Part shown: piece after piece, positions 1-13,528 of the stretch
Position numbering within the stretch: position 1 is the stretch's first letter
Layout: each line of letters begins with the position of its first letter
Assembly: GCF_000482545.1 (NCBI RefSeq)
Contig: NZ_KI519455.1
Span: 248,001 to 312,000, forward strand
From: Arthrobacter sp. 35W
Lineage (GTDB): Bacteria; Actinomycetota; Actinomycetes; Actinomycetales; Micrococcaceae
Length of the DNA stretch: 64,000 nt
Direction: 5' to 3'
The notes under the pieces: generated by a model
What the model was told of the DNA's origin: nothing
The model's input: only the letters and a program-made list of their open reading frames with translations
Database searches by the model: none
Made by a program: the position numbers and the translations under genes

Positions 1-132
1 TTTGCACCAGATGTGGGGACGCTTTCATCCACTGCCACACTAACAATTACTAGCAACTCTAGCATGGGGAGCCCCCAACCCTTAAACCACGGGGATTTTG
101 GGCCCCTCCCCCACTCCCCTGCCCCGGAAACG

Positions 133-174
133 ACAACAGCCCGGCACCCCGCGAGGGGAATGCCAGGCTGTTGT
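133..174 (-). terminator. Terminator hairpin after rpoC
   Basis: This inverted repeat lies 15 nt beyond the rpoC stop. The outer 14-bp arms (ACAACAGCC/GGCTGTTGT plus GGCA/TGCC) pair with one mismatch, and an inner CCCC-GCGA-GGGG stem closes the hairpin. No T-tract follows on the minus strand, which is common for actinobacterial terminators. Nothing gene-like is visible in bases 1-132 to its left. Confidence 0.7.
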
Positions 175-189
175 GCTGTGCTTCAGAGG

Positions 190-4092
<3,903 letters not shown>

Positions 4093-4233
4093 ATGGTCCC
4101 TGTTCTCTCTTATTCTCTAAATTCGTGAAATCTTGCTGCCCCGGTCCCGGCGAGCGGGTCCAGTGGGCATACGGGTTGCGGTAAGAGGGAGCGGTTCCGG
4201 TGGGCCGGGGATGCCGGCCCACCGGAAACGCTG

Positions 4234-7200
4234 CTAGACCTCTTCGACGGAGTTCGGCTCGGCCCGTGACAGGTCGATGCCCAGCTCCTCCGCGGCCCGG
4301 AAGACTTCCTCATCCGAATCACGCATCTCAATCGTCGTACCGTCGGTGGAGAGGACCTCCACGTTCAGGCACAGCGACTGCATTTCCTTGATCAGAACCT
4401 TGAAGGATTCGGGGATGCCCGGCTCCGGAATGTTCTCGCCCTTGACGATGGCTTCGTAAACCTTCACGCGGCCATGGATGTCATCGGACTTGATCGTCAG
4501 CAGTTCCTGCAGGGTGTATGCGGCACCGTAGGCCTCCAGGGCCCACACTTCCATCTCACCGAAGCGCTGGCCACCGAACTGTGCCTTACCACCCAGCGGC
4601 TGCTGCGTGATCATGGAGTACGGACCGGTGGAGCGGGCGTGGATCTTGTCGTCCACCAGGTGGTGGAGCTTCAGGATGTACATGTAGCCCACGGAGATCG
4701 GGTCCGGGAACGGCTCGCCGGAGCGGCCGTCGAACAGACGGGTCTTTCCGGAGGAGTTGATCAGACGATCGCCGTCGCGGGTCACGTTCGTGGAGTCCAG
4801 CAGGCCGGTGATTTCCTCTTCACGGGCGCCGTCGAACACCGGAGTGGCAACGGTGGTCTGGCCGGTCTCACGGGGCAGGTTCGGCAGGTTCTTGACCCAC
4901 TCCGGCTCGCCCTCGATCTTCCAACCGGTCTTGGCAACCCAGCCGAGGTGCGTTTCCAGCACCTGGCCGACGTTCATTCGACCGGGCACACCCAGCGGGT
5001 TCAGCACGATGTCGACGGGGGTGCCGTCGGCCAGGAACGGCATGTCCTCGATCGGCAGGATCTTGGAGATGACACCCTTGTTGCCGTGGCGGCCGGCCAG
5101 CTTGTCACCATCGGTGATCTTGCGCTTGTTGGCCACGTACACGCGGACCAGCTGGTTGACGCCCGGGGGCAGCTCGTCGTCGGAGTCGCGGTCGAAGACG
5201 CGGACGCCGATGACGGTGCCGGACTCGCCGTGGGGAACCTTCAGGGAGGTGTCGCGGACTTCGCGGCTCTTCTCACCGAAGATGGCACGGAGCAGGCGCT
5301 CCTCCGGGGTCAGCTCGGTTTCACCCTTCGGGGTGACCTTTCCGACCAGGATGTCGCCGGCTTCAACCTCGGCACCGATGTGGATGATGCCACGCTCGTC
5401 CAGGCCGGCCAGGATCTCCTCGGAGACGTTCGGGATGTCCCGGGTGATCTCCTCGGCACCAAGCTTGGTGTCGCGGGCGTCGATCTCGTGCTCTTCGATG
5501 TGGATCGAGGACAGGACGTCCTCGGCCACGATGCGCTGGGAGAGGATGATCGCATCCTCGTAGTTGTGGCCTTCCCAGGACATGAACGCAACCAGCAGGT
5601 TCTTGCCCAGAGCCAGCTCGCCCTGGTCCGTTGCCGGACCGTCGGCGATGATGCCGCCAACTTCCAGACGCTGGCCCTCGGAGGCCAGAACGCGCTGGTT
5701 GTAGGAGTTGCCCTGGTTGGAGCGCTGGTACTTGTGGATCGGGTAGTTGGTCTCCGTGCCGTCGTCGTTGAGCATGACGACGAGATCGGCGGACACCTCG
5801 GTGACCACACCGGCCTTCTTGGCGATGACAACGTCACCGGCGTCGACGGCGGCGGCGCGCTCCATGCCGGTGCCCACGAAGGGGGCCTCGGAACGGACCA
5901 GCGGCACAGCCTGGCGCTGCATGTTCGCACCCATGAGTGCGCGGTTGGCGTCATCGTGCTCCAGGAACGGGATCAGGGCGGTTGCCACAGACACCATCTG
6001 GCGCGGGGAGACGTCCATGTACTCGACCTCGTTGGCCGGGATCAGGACGGGCTCGCCTCCACCACCACGGGCACGGACGAGGACGGTTTCCTCGGCGAAG
6101 TGGTTGTTCGCATCCAGCGGCGCGTTGGCCTGGGCGATGACAACCTCGACCTCGTCGTCTGCCGTCAGGTAGTCGACCTCATCGGAGACGACACCCTCGG
6201 ACACGCGGCGGTACGGCGTCTCAATGAAACCGAACGGGTTGATGCGGCCGTAGGAGGCCAGCGAACCGATCAGACCAATGTTCGGGCCTTCAGGGGTTTC
6301 AATGGGGCACATGCGTCCGTAGTGGGACGGGTGGACGTCTCGAACTTCCATGCCTGCACGGTCGCGGGACAGACCACCCGGGCCCAGCGCGGAGAGGCGA
6401 CGCTTGTGCGTCAGACCGGCCAGCGGGTTGTTCTGGTCCATGAACTGGGACAGCTGGGAGGTTCCGAAGAACTCCTTGATGGCTGCCACAACGGGACGGA
6501 TGTTGATCAGCGTCTGCGGCGTGATGGCCTCGACGTCCTGGGTGGTCATCCGCTCGCGGACGACGCGCTCCATGCGGGACAGACCCGTGCGGACCTGGTT
6601 CTCGATGAGCTCGCCGACGGCGCGGATGCGGCGGTTGCCGAAGTGGTCGATGTCATCGACCTCGACGCGCAGGTCGACCTCTCCACCGTCGCGCTTGCCC
6701 TTGAGGGTCTTCTCACCGGCGTGCAGGGTCACCAGGAACTTGATCATGGCGACGATGTCGTCGATGTCCAGCACGGAGGCATCATCGGCCGAGAGCGGCT
6801 TGTCGATGCCCAGCTTGCGGTTGATCTTGTAGCGGCCAACCTTGGCCAGGTCGTAGCGCTTCGGGTTGAAGTACAGGTTGTGCAGCAGCGCATCGGCGGC
6901 CTCAACCGTCGGCGGCTCGCCCGGTCGCAGCTTCCGGTAGATGTCAAGCAACGCGTCTTCGCGGGTGGACGTGGCGTCCTTCTCCAGCGTGGCGCGGATG
7001 GAGTCGAACTGGCCGAACTCCTCAAGGATCTGGCCTTCGGTCCAGCCGAGGGCCTTCAGCAGCACCGTGACGGACTGCTTGCGCTTGCGGTCAAGGCGGA
7101 CGCCGACCTGGTCGCGCTTGTCGATCTCCAGCTCAAACCATGCACCACGGGAGGGGATGATCTTGGCGGTGAAGATGTCCTTGTCACTGGTCTTGTCGGC

Positions 7201-7752
7201 GGTGCGCTCGAAGTAGGCGCCCGGGGAACGGACCAGCTGGGAAACGACGACACGCTCGGTGCCGTTGATGACGAAGGTGCCCTTGTCGGTCATCAGCGGG
7301 AAGTCGCCCATGAACACCGTCTGCTGCTTGATTTCGCCAGTGGTGTTGTTCATGAACTCGGCCTTGACGTACAAGGGAGCCGAGTACGTGGCGTCGCGGT
7401 CCTTGCATTCGGCCATCGTGTACTTGGGGTCGGCGAACTCCGGGTCCGAGAAGGACAGGGACATGGTGCCCTGGAAGTCCTCGATCGGGGAGATCTCTTC
7501 AAAGATGTCAGAGAGGCCGGAGGTGGTGGCGACGCTGTCGTCACCTGCGTCCACGGCTGTCTGCATCCGCTCCTGCCAGCGCCCGTTGCCGACGAGCCAG
7601 TCAAAGCTCTCGGTCTGGAGGGCCAGCAGATTCGGCACGTCAAGCGGCTCGTGAATCTTGGCGAAGGAGAGGCGGCGCGTGGCACCGTCGGTGCTGTTTG
7701 CGTCGATAGCGGTTTCGGCGTTGTTTACATTAGAGGTGCTCGAGGCGACCAA
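4234..7752 (-). CDS. rpoB: DNA-directed RNA polymerase subunit beta
   Basis: RpoB (1172 aa) forms the beta side of the RNA polymerase cleft and binds rifamycins. The rifampicin-resistance region is readable and looks wild type: [15 protein letters not shown], then [17 protein letters not shown] at 7752 is chosen as start because AAGGA sits 6 nt upstream and the resulting MVASSTSN N-terminus resembles what I recall of Arthrobacter RpoB. An in-frame GTG at 7767 would add five residues, but its GAAGG lies only 3 nt away. The gene is first in an rpoBC unit; unlike many bacteria it is separated from rplJL by about 3 kb containing three other genes. Confidence 0.97.
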   Translation of the reverse strand: MVASSTSNVNNAETAIDANSTDGATRRLSFAKIHEPLDVPNLLALQTESFDWLVGNGRWQERMQTAVDAGDDSVATTSGLSDIFEEISPIEDFQGTMSLSFSDPEFADPKYTMAECKDRDATYSAPLYVKAEFMNNTTGEIKQQTVFMGDFPLMTDKGTFVINGTERVVVSQLVRSPGAYFERTADKTSDKDIFTAKIIPSRGAWFELEIDKRDQVGVRLDRKRKQSVTVLLKALGWTEGQILEEFGQFDSIRATLEKDATSTREDALLDIYRKLRPGEPPTVEAADALLHNLYFNPKRYDLAKVGRYKINRKLGIDKPLSADDASVLDIDDIVAMIKFLVTLHAGEKTLKGKRDGGEVDLRVEVDDIDHFGNRRIRAVGELIENQVRTGLSRMERVVRERMTTQDVEAITPQTLINIRPVVAAIKEFFGTSQLSQFMDQNNPLAGLTHKRRLSALGPGGLSRDRAGMEVRDVHPSHYGRMCPIETPEGPNIGLIGSLASYGRINPFGFIETPYRRVSEGVVSDEVDYLTADDEVEVVIAQANAPLDANNHFAEETVLVRARGGGGEPVLIPANEVEYMDVSPRQMVSVATALIPFLEHDDANRALMGANMQRQAVPLVRSEAPFVGTGMERAAAVDAGDVVIAKKAGVVTEVSADLVVMLNDDGTETNYPIHKYQRSNQGNSYNQRVLASEGQRLEVGGIIADGPATDQGELALGKNLLVAFMSWEGHNYEDAIILSQRIVAEDVLSSIHIEEHEIDARDTKLGAEEITRDIPNVSEEILAGLDERGIIHIGAEVEAGDILVGKVTPKGETELTPEERLLRAIFGEKSREVRDTSLKVPHGESGTVIGVRVFDRDSDDELPPGVNQLVRVYVANKRKITDGDKLAGRHGNKGVISKILPIEDMPFLADGTPVDIVLNPLGVPGRMNVGQVLETHLGWVAKTGWKIEGEPEWVKNLPNLPRETGQTTVATPVFDGAREEEITGLLDSTNVTRDGDRLINSSGKTRLFDGRSGEPFPDPISVGYMYILKLHHLVDDKIHARSTGPYSMITQQPLGGKAQFGGQRFGEMEVWALEAYGAAYTLQELLTIKSDDIHGRVKVYEAIVKGENIPEPGIPESFKVLIKEMQSLCLNVEVLSTDGTTIEMRDSDEEVFRAAEELGIDLSRAEPNSVEEV

Positions 7753-8144
7753 GAGGGATCCTTCCACAGACCTTCAGGCTTGTTCTTACGACCCCGAACC
7801 TGATCCAAAACCCTGCCTCGTGGCAGAATCCGGACGCCACATCACTGCAATGCGCCCGGCGGACGCAACACGATGAATGGCAAAGCCTACCGCTATATGA
7901 AGGCTGAAGGTTAAGAGGGGATACGCAAAGATCTACTCTATAGGCAAATGGCTTCGCCTGTCTACCCCAGAGTTGCCGATTGTGCAAGTACGGCTTCCAT
8001 GCGGTATCGAATGCCGCGCCGGCGCTGGTGGAAACGGCGTAGATGTGAGGGAAATAACAAGGGGCTTTGAACTGTTAGATTCTTGTGTAGCGGCCCTCAA
8101 CGGTGAGGCGATGCCGCTCGAACGCAAACGAGGAGCACACTCCC
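7753..8144. promoter_or_regulatory. Divergent promoter region rpoB / thiolase
   Basis: No gene is visible in these 392 bases between divergent start codons. For the rpoB direction (minus strand) there is a sigma70-type candidate: TAGACA (7959-7964) and TATAGA (7937-7942) separated by 16 bp, which would give a leader of about 180 nt. For the thiolase direction AT-richer sequence around 8065-8095 is the likeliest promoter, but no clear hexamer pair stands out. The thiolase ribosome-binding site GAGGAG is near 8130. Confidence 0.4.
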
Positions 8145-9338
8145 ATGACTGCAGAATCCACCGAGGTGGTGGTCCTGGCCGGCGCCCGGACCCCGCAGGG
8201 CCGCCTGAACGGGCAGCTTTCCGCCTTCACCGCCGTCGAGCTTGGGGCCAAGGCCATCGCGGCGGCCGTGGAGCGCTCCGGCGTTCCGGCCAGCGCCGTC
8301 GACGCCGTCATCATGGGGCAGGTGCTGCAGGCCGGTGCCGGGCAGAACCCCGCACGGCAGGCCGCCATCGGGGCGGGCCTGGGCTGGAACATCCCCGCCG
8401 TCACCATCAACAAGGTCTGCCTGTCCGGCTTGACGGCAGTGATCGACGCCGCGCGGCTGATCCGCAGCGGCGAGGCCACCGTGGTGGTGGCCGGCGGCCA
8501 GGAGTCAATGACCCGCGCGCCGCATGTGCTGCCCGGCTCGCGGCAGGGCTGGACCTACGGCTCCATCCAGGTGCTGGACGTGGCGGCCCACGACGGGCTC
8601 ACCGACGCCTTCGACGGCGATTCCATGGGCCTGTCCACAGAACGCGGCAACATCAAGCTGGGCATCGATCGGCACAGCCAGGACGAGGTGGCGGCGGCCT
8701 CGCACCAGCGCGCCGCCGCCGCTGCCGCCGCCGGACGCTTCGAGGCAGAGATCGTTCCGGTCTCCGTGCCGCAGCGCAAGGGCGAGCCGGTGCTCCTGAG
8801 CACCGACGAGGGCGTGCGCCCGGCCACCACCGTGGACACCCTTGCTCCGCTGCGTCCGGCGTTCACCACCGACGGCACCATCACGGCCGGCAATTCCTCG
8901 CCGCTGAGCGACGGCGCCAGCGCCCTGGTGCTGGCCAGCCGCGCCTACGCCGAGGAGCACGGCTTGGAGTATCTGGCCGTGCTGGGCTCCCCCGGCCAGG
9001 TGGCGGGCCCGGACAACTCGCTGCACTCCCAGCCCGCGAATGCCATCCAGAACGCACTGGCGCGGGCCGGCTGGACCACCGAGGATCTGGACTTCATCGA
9101 GATCAACGAGGCCTTTGCCTCCGTGGCGGTGCAGTCGCTGCGCGAGCTCGGCATCGATCCGGTGCTCTGCAACATCCATGGCGGCGCCATCGCCCTGGGC
9201 CACCCCATCGGTGCCTCGGGCGCCCGGCTGGCCCTGCATGCGGCCTCCGAGCTGGCGAGGCGCGGCACCGGCCGCGCCGCGGTGGCCCTCTGCGGAGGCG
9301 GCGGCCAGGGCGAGGCCCTGCTGCTGTACAGGGACTAG
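8145..9338 (+). CDS. Acetyl-CoA acetyltransferase (thiolase)
   Basis: A 397-residue thiolase of the family that condenses two acetyl-CoA or cleaves 3-ketoacyl-CoA. The nucleophilic Cys92 is in NKVCLSG, followed by GGQESMTRAPH. The C-terminal signatures NIHGGAIALGHPIGASGAR (His) and CGGGGQGEALLL (second Cys) are present. The ATG at 8145 is preferred over an upstream in-frame start at 8103 because AGGAG lies 9 nt before it and the N-terminus then matches the family. The next gene begins 3 nt after its stop, so the two are probably cotranscribed. Biosynthetic versus degradative use cannot be decided from the sequence. Confidence 0.9.
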   Translation: MTAESTEVVVLAGARTPQGRLNGQLSAFTAVELGAKAIAAAVERSGVPASAVDAVIMGQVLQAGAGQNPARQAAIGAGLGWNIPAVTINKVCLSGLTAVIDAARLIRSGEATVVVAGGQESMTRAPHVLPGSRQGWTYGSIQVLDVAAHDGLTDAFDGDSMGLSTERGNIKLGIDRHSQDEVAAASHQRAAAAAAAGRFEAEIVPVSVPQRKGEPVLLSTDEGVRPATTVDTLAPLRPAFTTDGTITAGNSSPLSDGASALVLASRAYAEEHGLEYLAVLGSPGQVAGPDNSLHSQPANAIQNALARAGWTTEDLDFIEINEAFASVAVQSLRELGIDPVLCNIHGGAIALGHPIGASGARLALHAASELARRGTGRAAVALCGGGGQGEALLLYRD

Positions 9339-9341
9339 GAC

Positions 9342-9836
9342 ATGGCACATGGACACGGCACCGGCGCGCCCGCCGGACGCGAACGGGTGGCCGCCGATGC
9401 CGCCGCCCGCGGACTTGAGGTGGAGATCTTCCCGCGGCAGAACGCCTCCTCGCTCGCCGAGGCGGCCGGAATCCTCGGAATCCGCCCCGCTGACATCGTC
9501 AAATCCCTGGTGGTGAAGCGGCCGGGGGACGAATTCCTCTTCGCCCTGATCCCGGGAGACCGGCAGATCTCCTGGCCCAAGCTGCGCGCCGTCGTCGGCG
9601 TCAACAAGCTGGCCATGCCGCCGGCGGAGGTGGCGCTGGCGGCGACGGGGTATGCCCGCGGCACCATCACGCCGCTGGGCAGCACGACGGCGTGGCCGGT
9701 GTACGCGGACGAGTCGATGGTCGGGCAGAGGGTGGCGATGGGGGCCGGCGAACACGGCTACAGCCTCTTCGTGGACGGCGATGCCCTCATTACCGCCCTC
9801 GGCGCCACCGTCGCGGACATCTCCTCCCCCGCCTAG
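9342..9836 (+). CDS. YbaK/EbsC-type aminoacyl-tRNA deacylase
   Basis: A 164-residue single-domain protein of the YbaK/ProX editing family, which hydrolyses mischarged tRNAs such as Cys-tRNA(Pro). Family features include IVKSLVVK near residue 53, followed by LIPGDRQISWPKL and the Gly-rich GTITPLGSTTAWPVYAD segment. It starts 3 nt after the thiolase stop and ends 4 nt before a 60-bp perfect palindrome. The exact substrate tRNA is not predictable here. Confidence 0.8.
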   Translation: MAHGHGTGAPAGRERVAADAAARGLEVEIFPRQNASSLAEAAGILGIRPADIVKSLVVKRPGDEFLFALIPGDRQISWPKLRAVVGVNKLAMPPAEVALAATGYARGTITPLGSTTAWPVYADESMVGQRVAMGAGEHGYSLFVDGDALITALGATVADISSPA

Positions 9837-9840
9837 GAAC

Positions 9841-9900
9841 AACTGTGCGACAGTAGATGCTGCTCTGGAGCTCCAGAGCAGCATCTACTGTCGCACAGTT
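9841..9900. repeat. 60-bp perfect palindrome (family copy A)
   Basis: The 60 bases are exactly their own reverse complement: 30-bp arms start AACTGTGCGACAG and meet at GGAGCTCC. Flanking GGAAC/GTTCC extends the pairing past a 2-nt bulge. It lies 4 nt after the ybaK-like stop; the stop codon of the convergent gene (9885) lies inside it. Related copies are at 10894, 19803 and 31149. Bidirectional termination is the likeliest role. Confidence 0.9.
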
Positions 9901-10829
9901 GGGTTCCACCCCCGGGAGGCCAGGGCCCGGCGCACCTTGGCCACGGCCGCCCGGGCCTCGTTGTCCATATGCCGCTTGGAAATGCGCACCTGGATCCAGC
10001 CGGCCCGCGCGTAATCCTCCTCGCGGTCGATGTCCCGTGCCACCTGCTCGGGAGCGGCATGCCCCGCACCCTCGTACTCCACGGCAACCTGGTACTGCGC
10101 AAAGGACTGGTCGGGCTGCCGGGATGCGCCGCCAGCCAGCTCGACGGCGGTGTTGAGCGCCGGTTCTGGCAGGCCTGCACGCACCAGCGCGAGCCGCAGC
10201 CTTGTCTCGGGCGCCGAATCGCTGCCCACGCGCGCCTGCTCCAGCGCCAGCCGGGCCTTGCGGATGCCGGGCGTGCCCCGGTGCCGCTCCAACAGCGCCG
10301 CGAACTCGCCAACGGTGGCGTAGGGTTCCGAACGGCCCTCGAACTCCGGGCGGGGAATGCGCAGCAGGTGGTCGGCAACCACTGTCAGCTCGTCCACGCT
10401 CATCCGGCGGGCGCAGTCCAGCCACGTCCGGATCCGGGTAGTGATCCAGAGGCCGGCCAGGCATTCGACCTCATCGCCGCGCAGATGCGTCCGGTGCCCT
10501 GTGACCCCGGTGCGGCGCGGAATGCCATGTGGGTACTGACGCGCGATGTGGATGCCTTCGTCGACGTGCTGCGGCAGGAAGCCCGGAAAGTCCCAAATGG
10601 CGAAGGCCGTGGCGTGGGATGCGGCGCAGTGCCCGGTGACCACGCTGTAGGGGCGGACCAGCAGCGCAAGGTCGGTGCCGCCGTCGTCGGCGGTCCTGGC
10701 GATCCCACGGCAGAGGTGGACGATCTCCCTGTGCCGCAGCTTGCCGGGCGTCACGCCGGCGTCCCGGGCTTCGGCCATGGTGAAGGGGGCTGATGCCAGA
10801 TGGGGCGGGAGCTGGGTGGGCCGGCGCAT
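9885..10829 (-). CDS. AbiEi-like / DUF559-type endonuclease-domain protein
   Basis: A 314-residue protein built like the many actinobacterial proteins that join an N-terminal AbiEi-type winged helix (about residues 15-60, AGVTPGKLRHREIVHLCRGI) to a C-terminal Vsr/DUF559-like nuclease fold. The latter shows VAVEYEGAGH, DIDREEDYARAGW and VRISKRHM. The catalytic role is inferred. The last residues TVRQ and the TAG stop are encoded by the arm of palindrome A, so the reading frame ends in a repeat. A second, frameshifted member of the family lies at 43164-43993. The ATG at 10829 has only a weak upstream GGAC. Confidence 0.65.
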   Translation of the reverse strand: MRRPTQLPPHLASAPFTMAEARDAGVTPGKLRHREIVHLCRGIARTADDGGTDLALLVRPYSVVTGHCAASHATAFAIWDFPGFLPQHVDEGIHIARQYPHGIPRRTGVTGHRTHLRGDEVECLAGLWITTRIRTWLDCARRMSVDELTVVADHLLRIPRPEFEGRSEPYATVGEFAALLERHRGTPGIRKARLALEQARVGSDSAPETRLRLALVRAGLPEPALNTAVELAGGASRQPDQSFAQYQVAVEYEGAGHAAPEQVARDIDREEDYARAGWIQVRISKRHMDNEARAAVAKVRRALASRGWNPTVRQ

Positions 10830-10893
10830 CTGTCCATTGTGGCAACCGGGCTGGTTCCCCGCAGAAGTTGTCCACAGCCGCCCTGGAGGACCT

Positions 10894-10955
10894 CATCTGT
10901 GCGACAGCAAACGCTGCTCTGACGCTCCAGAAGAGCGTCTGCTGTCGCACAGATG
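10894..10955. repeat. 62-bp inverted repeat (family copy B)
   Basis: The outer arms CATCTGTGCGACAGC pair exactly with their partners, and the first 20 bp contain one mismatch (position 16); the centre is degenerate. This is the least perfect of the four related palindromes. It lies between the rplL terminator and the start of the endonuclease-domain gene, so it could insulate that gene from the ribosomal operon. Confidence 0.85.
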
Positions 10956-10957
10956 CA

Positions 10958-10991
10958 AAGAAGCCCCGCACCAAACGGTGCGGGGCTTCTT
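10958..10991 (-). terminator. rplL terminator
   Basis: A 15-bp perfect stem (outer AAG/CTT, core AGCCCCGCACC) closes on a 4-nt loop, and in the minus direction its 3' arm ends CTTCTTT. It starts 19 nt past the rplL stop and is a standard intrinsic terminator for rplJL. Confidence 0.88.
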
Positions 10992-11010
10992 CGAAAGAAA
11001 GACGCTGTAG

Positions 11011-11385
11011 TTACTTGACGGTAACGGTTGCGCCGGCTTCTTCGAGCTGAGCCTTTGCCTTCTCGGCAGCTTCCTTGGTGACGCCTTCGAGGACAGCCTT
11101 GGGAGCGGAGTCCACAACGTCCTTGGCTTCCTTCAGGCCGAGGGACGTGATAGCGCGCACCTCCTTGATGACTGCAATCTTCTTGTCGCCAGCGGCTTCG
11201 AGGATGACGTCGAACTCGGTCTTCTCTTCCTCGGCCTCAGCGGCACCGGCGGCGGGGCCGGCAACGGCGACAGCAGCAGCGGTAACTTCGAAGGTCTCTT
11301 CGAACTGCTTGACGAACTCGGAGAGCTCGATGATGGTCAGTTCCTTGAAAGCTGCGATGAGCTCGTCATTGGTGAGCTTAGCCAT
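11011..11385 (-). CDS. rplL: 50S ribosomal protein L7/L12
   Basis: L7/L12 (124 aa) forms the flexible stalk that recruits translation factors. The N-terminal dimerisation domain (residues 1-35, [17 protein letters not shown]) is followed by an Ala/Gly hinge (about 38-52) and the C-terminal domain with KTEFDVIL and [23 protein letters not shown] 11385 is chosen because GAAGGAG precedes it at good spacing and the product has the usual length. It is cotranscribed with rplJ 100 nt upstream and ends just before a strong terminator. Confidence 0.98.
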   Translation of the reverse strand: MAKLTNDELIAAFKELTIIELSEFVKQFEETFEVTAAAVAVAGPAAGAAEAEEEKTEFDVILEAAGDKKIAVIKEVRAITSLGLKEAKDVVDSAPKAVLEGVTKEAAEKAKAQLEEAGATVTVK

Positions 11386-11485
11386 GAGTGGCGCTCCTTC
11401 TGTTTCTTGGCCTTGGCGGCCGGGTCTATAACCTAAAGTCCTGGTGGAGTTCAGGGTGTAACCAGGGAGTGAACCCTGTGAGGTT

Positions 11486-12079
11486 TTAGGCCTCGGTGGT
11501 CTCAGCTTCAGCGGCGGGAGCTTCGGCAGCTGCCTCTTCGGCCGGAGCCTCAACAGCAGCTTCTTCAGCAGCGGCTTCCTCGGCCGGAGCCTCGGTGCCT
11601 TCGGCCAGCTTGGCGCGCAGGGCTTCGATGGTGCGCGCAGCGGCGGCCATCGGAGCCTTCAGGACGCCAGCGACACGGGCGAGCTGGAGTTCGCGCGACT
11701 CGAGGGCAGCCAGGGCTGCAACCCCTGCCGCATCCAGGGCCTTGCCTTCGAACAGACCGGTCTTGATGACCAGCTGCTTGTTGGCCTTTGCAAAATCCGT
11801 CAGGCTCTTGGCTGCCGCAACAGCGTCACCCTTGATGAACGCGATTGCGGTGGGGCCGGCGAGCTGACCTTCGAATGCGCCAACACCAGCTTCCTTGGCC
11901 GCAATGGCGGTCAGGGTGTTCTTGACGACCGAGAACTTGGTGTCCTGGCCGAGAGAAACACGCAGCTGCTTGAGCTGTGCAACGGTGAGCCCACGGTATT
12001 CGGTTAGGACTGCAGCGTTGGATTCCTTGAAATCGTTGGTGATTTCTGCAACTGCTGCCACCTTGCTAGGCGTTGCCAT
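11486..12079 (-). CDS. rplJ: 50S ribosomal protein L10
   Basis: L10 anchors the L7/L12 dimers to the large subunit. This copy is 197 aa, with the typical core [27 protein letters not shown] and [13 protein letters not shown]. The last 40 or so residues form an Ala/Glu-rich low-complexity tail, longer than in E. coli but usual in actinobacteria. GGAAGGAG stands before the ATG. Upstream is a leader with an attenuator-like hairpin, the expected place for autogenous control by L10(L12)4. Confidence 0.97.
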   Translation of the reverse strand: MATPSKVAAVAEITNDFKESNAAVLTEYRGLTVAQLKQLRVSLGQDTKFSVVKNTLTAIAAKEAGVGAFEGQLAGPTAIAFIKGDAVAAAKSLTDFAKANKQLVIKTGLFEGKALDAAGVAALAALESRELQLARVAGVLKAPMAAAARTIEALRAKLAEGTEAPAEEAAAEEAAVEAPAEEAAAEAPAAEAETTEA

Positions 12080-12383
12080 AACACTCCTTCCGGGAAATTA
12101 ATGCCGGTCGCTTCATGTCCTTGCCGTTTTCACAGCACAAAGAAAAACGCCCCGCGCAGATGCCCGGGGCGTTGGACCATGGCGTTCCGGATTGCTCCGG
12201 ACCTTCCACATGGTCAAGCTTCGTTCACCTGCGCCGGCCGCCTTCAGAGAAGGACTTTCGGATGGAAGCCTGCCCGCTTCCCCGCTCATGGACGCATGCT
12301 GCGACCTTGGCTGGGGGGAGGAATTCCATCGACCGACGGTCTTTGGTCCTTCCAGACTACGCGATCCGGGCCCCCGGGGACAA
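12080..12383 (-). promoter_or_regulatory. L10-type ribosomal protein leader with promoter
   Basis: The gap between the GNAT operon and rplJ is about 360 bp and contains no gene. A candidate promoter on the minus strand is TTGTCC (12378-12383), 18-bp spacer, TAGTCT (12354-12359). That would give a 5' leader of roughly 270 nt, rich in short stems, ending in the terminator hairpin at 12146-12173 about 65 nt before the rplJ start. The arrangement matches L10 leaders, where free L10/L12 binds the leader and represses its own operon. The L10-binding fold itself was not verified. Confidence 0.6.
12146..12173 (-). terminator. Attenuator hairpin in the rplJL leader
   Basis: A 9-bp stem AACGCCCCG/CGGGGCGTT is followed on the minus strand by TTTTTCTTT, a proper intrinsic terminator. 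It lies inside the rplJ leader and not after a gene, so it is probably a regulated attenuator. It could also partly stop read-through from the GNAT operon, which ends 264 nt upstream of it. Confidence 0.75.
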
Positions 12384-12436
12384 ATCGGGCCCGACGGCGG
12401 ACCGCCCGCCGGATGCCCTCCCGGGCCGGCAAGGAC

Positions 12437-13528
12437 CTAGTGTCCGTAGTTGAAGTCCTTGTGCCACTGGCCGGTGACACCGGCCGGGATGAAGCCCAGC
12501 ATCGCATTGACGCCCAGCATGTAGGTGTTGTCCGAGGCGTTCCAGGTGTAGACGGTGCGCACGCTGGGGAAAGACTGGGCCAGAAGCCTGAGATTGGCAA
12601 CCTTGATCAGCAGGCCGACCTCCCGGCCGCGGTGTTCGGTGAGGACCACCGTGTCGTCCTGGAAGGCGACGTCGTCCCGGTTGCCCAGCACGGAGATGGA
12701 GGTGAATCCGATGAGCTTGCCGGTGAGGCTGTCCTCGGCTGCGCTGACGAGTGTATGGCGTCCGCCCTCGGCCGCCAGCTCCTCGCTTTCGCGGATCCTC
12801 GCCTCGGTCCAGGCATCATCCGAGCTCCCGTCGTCGCCCGCCACGGCGGCCACGGAGGATTCCAGCGTGACGATGTCCGCCAGCCACGTCTCGGGGCACC
12901 TGTCCACCCACTGGTGCAGGATGTACTGGTCGCCCTGCGCGGCAAGGGCCCTGGCCCGCATGGACTCGGCAAGCGGCTCGGGGAGCGGCAGGGTGCGGGC
13001 GCTGAACTGCTCCACCTGCTGGAGCTGGTAGCCGGCACTGTGGGCAAACCGGGCCTCGCGGCTGCTCAATGGCAAATGACCCACTCCGCCGCTGGCCTGA
13101 AGAGTCTCGCCGTCGAGGGAGTCCAGGGTGACGGCGGGGTGGTGGGTTTCCACCAGCACCACGCGGCGGTTCTCGCCGAGCACAAACTGCTCGGCGGCCT
13201 CCAGCAGCTCCCGTCCCACACCGTGGCCCTGCGCGCTGGGCAGGATGTCCAGGGTGACATGGGCCAGATCCGTTGAATCGGCCAGCGGAAGCGTGATGCC
13301 CGCCCGGCCCACGATCTCCCCCTCGACGCGGGCCAGCAGGACGATGTTCCACTCGTAGGGGTCTTGGAAGGTGGCCAGCAACTCGGCGGCCGTGTAGGCG
13401 AGGTCGTCGTTGCCCCAGGTGTTGACGCGCACCTGCCGGGACACTTCGACGGCGGCATGGAGGTCGGCCGCATCGGGCCCGTCCAAGGACTGCGGCACGT
13501 GCAGCTGCTCGATCTCAATGGTCGTCAT
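12437..13528 (-). CDS. Tandem-GNAT acetyltransferase
   Basis: A 363-residue protein with two GNAT domains (about 1-165 and 170-363), the two-domain architecture also seen in mycothiol synthase. The first domain shows an acetyl-CoA loop-like segment HVTLDILPSAQGHGVGRELL; the second shows VVLTEHRGREVGLLIK and the NASDNTYMLGVNAMLGF ending. It starts with an ATG overlapping the TGA of the upstream paralogue by 4 nt (ATGA), so translation is coupled. The substrate is unknown. Its N-terminus MTTIEIEQLHVPQSL aligns residue for residue with the paralogue. Confidence 0.75.
   Translation of the reverse strand: MTTIEIEQLHVPQSLDGPDAADLHAAVEVSRQVRVNTWGNDDLAYTAAELLATFQDPYEWNIVLLARVEGEIVGRAGITLPLADSTDLAHVTLDILPSAQGHGVGRELLEAAEQFVLGENRRVVLVETHHPAVTLDSLDGETLQASGGVGHLPLSSREARFAHSAGYQLQQVEQFSARTLPLPEPLAESMRARALAAQGDQYILHQWVDRCPETWLADIVTLESSVAAVAGDDGSSDDAWTEARIRESEELAAEGGRHTLVSAAEDSLTGKLIGFTSISVLGNRDDVAFQDDTVVLTEHRGREVGLLIKVANLRLLAQSFPSVRTVYTWNASDNTYMLGVNAMLGFIPAGVTGQWHKDFNYGH

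Noticed and set aside
7750-7767. GTG 7767 as the rpoB start
   Set aside because: GAAGG lies only 3 nt before it, whereas TTG 7752 has AAGGA at 6 nt and gives the expected MVASSTSN N-terminus.
4474-7803. An 1109-codon open frame opposite rpoB
   Set aside because: Same GC-driven antisense shadow as over rpoC.
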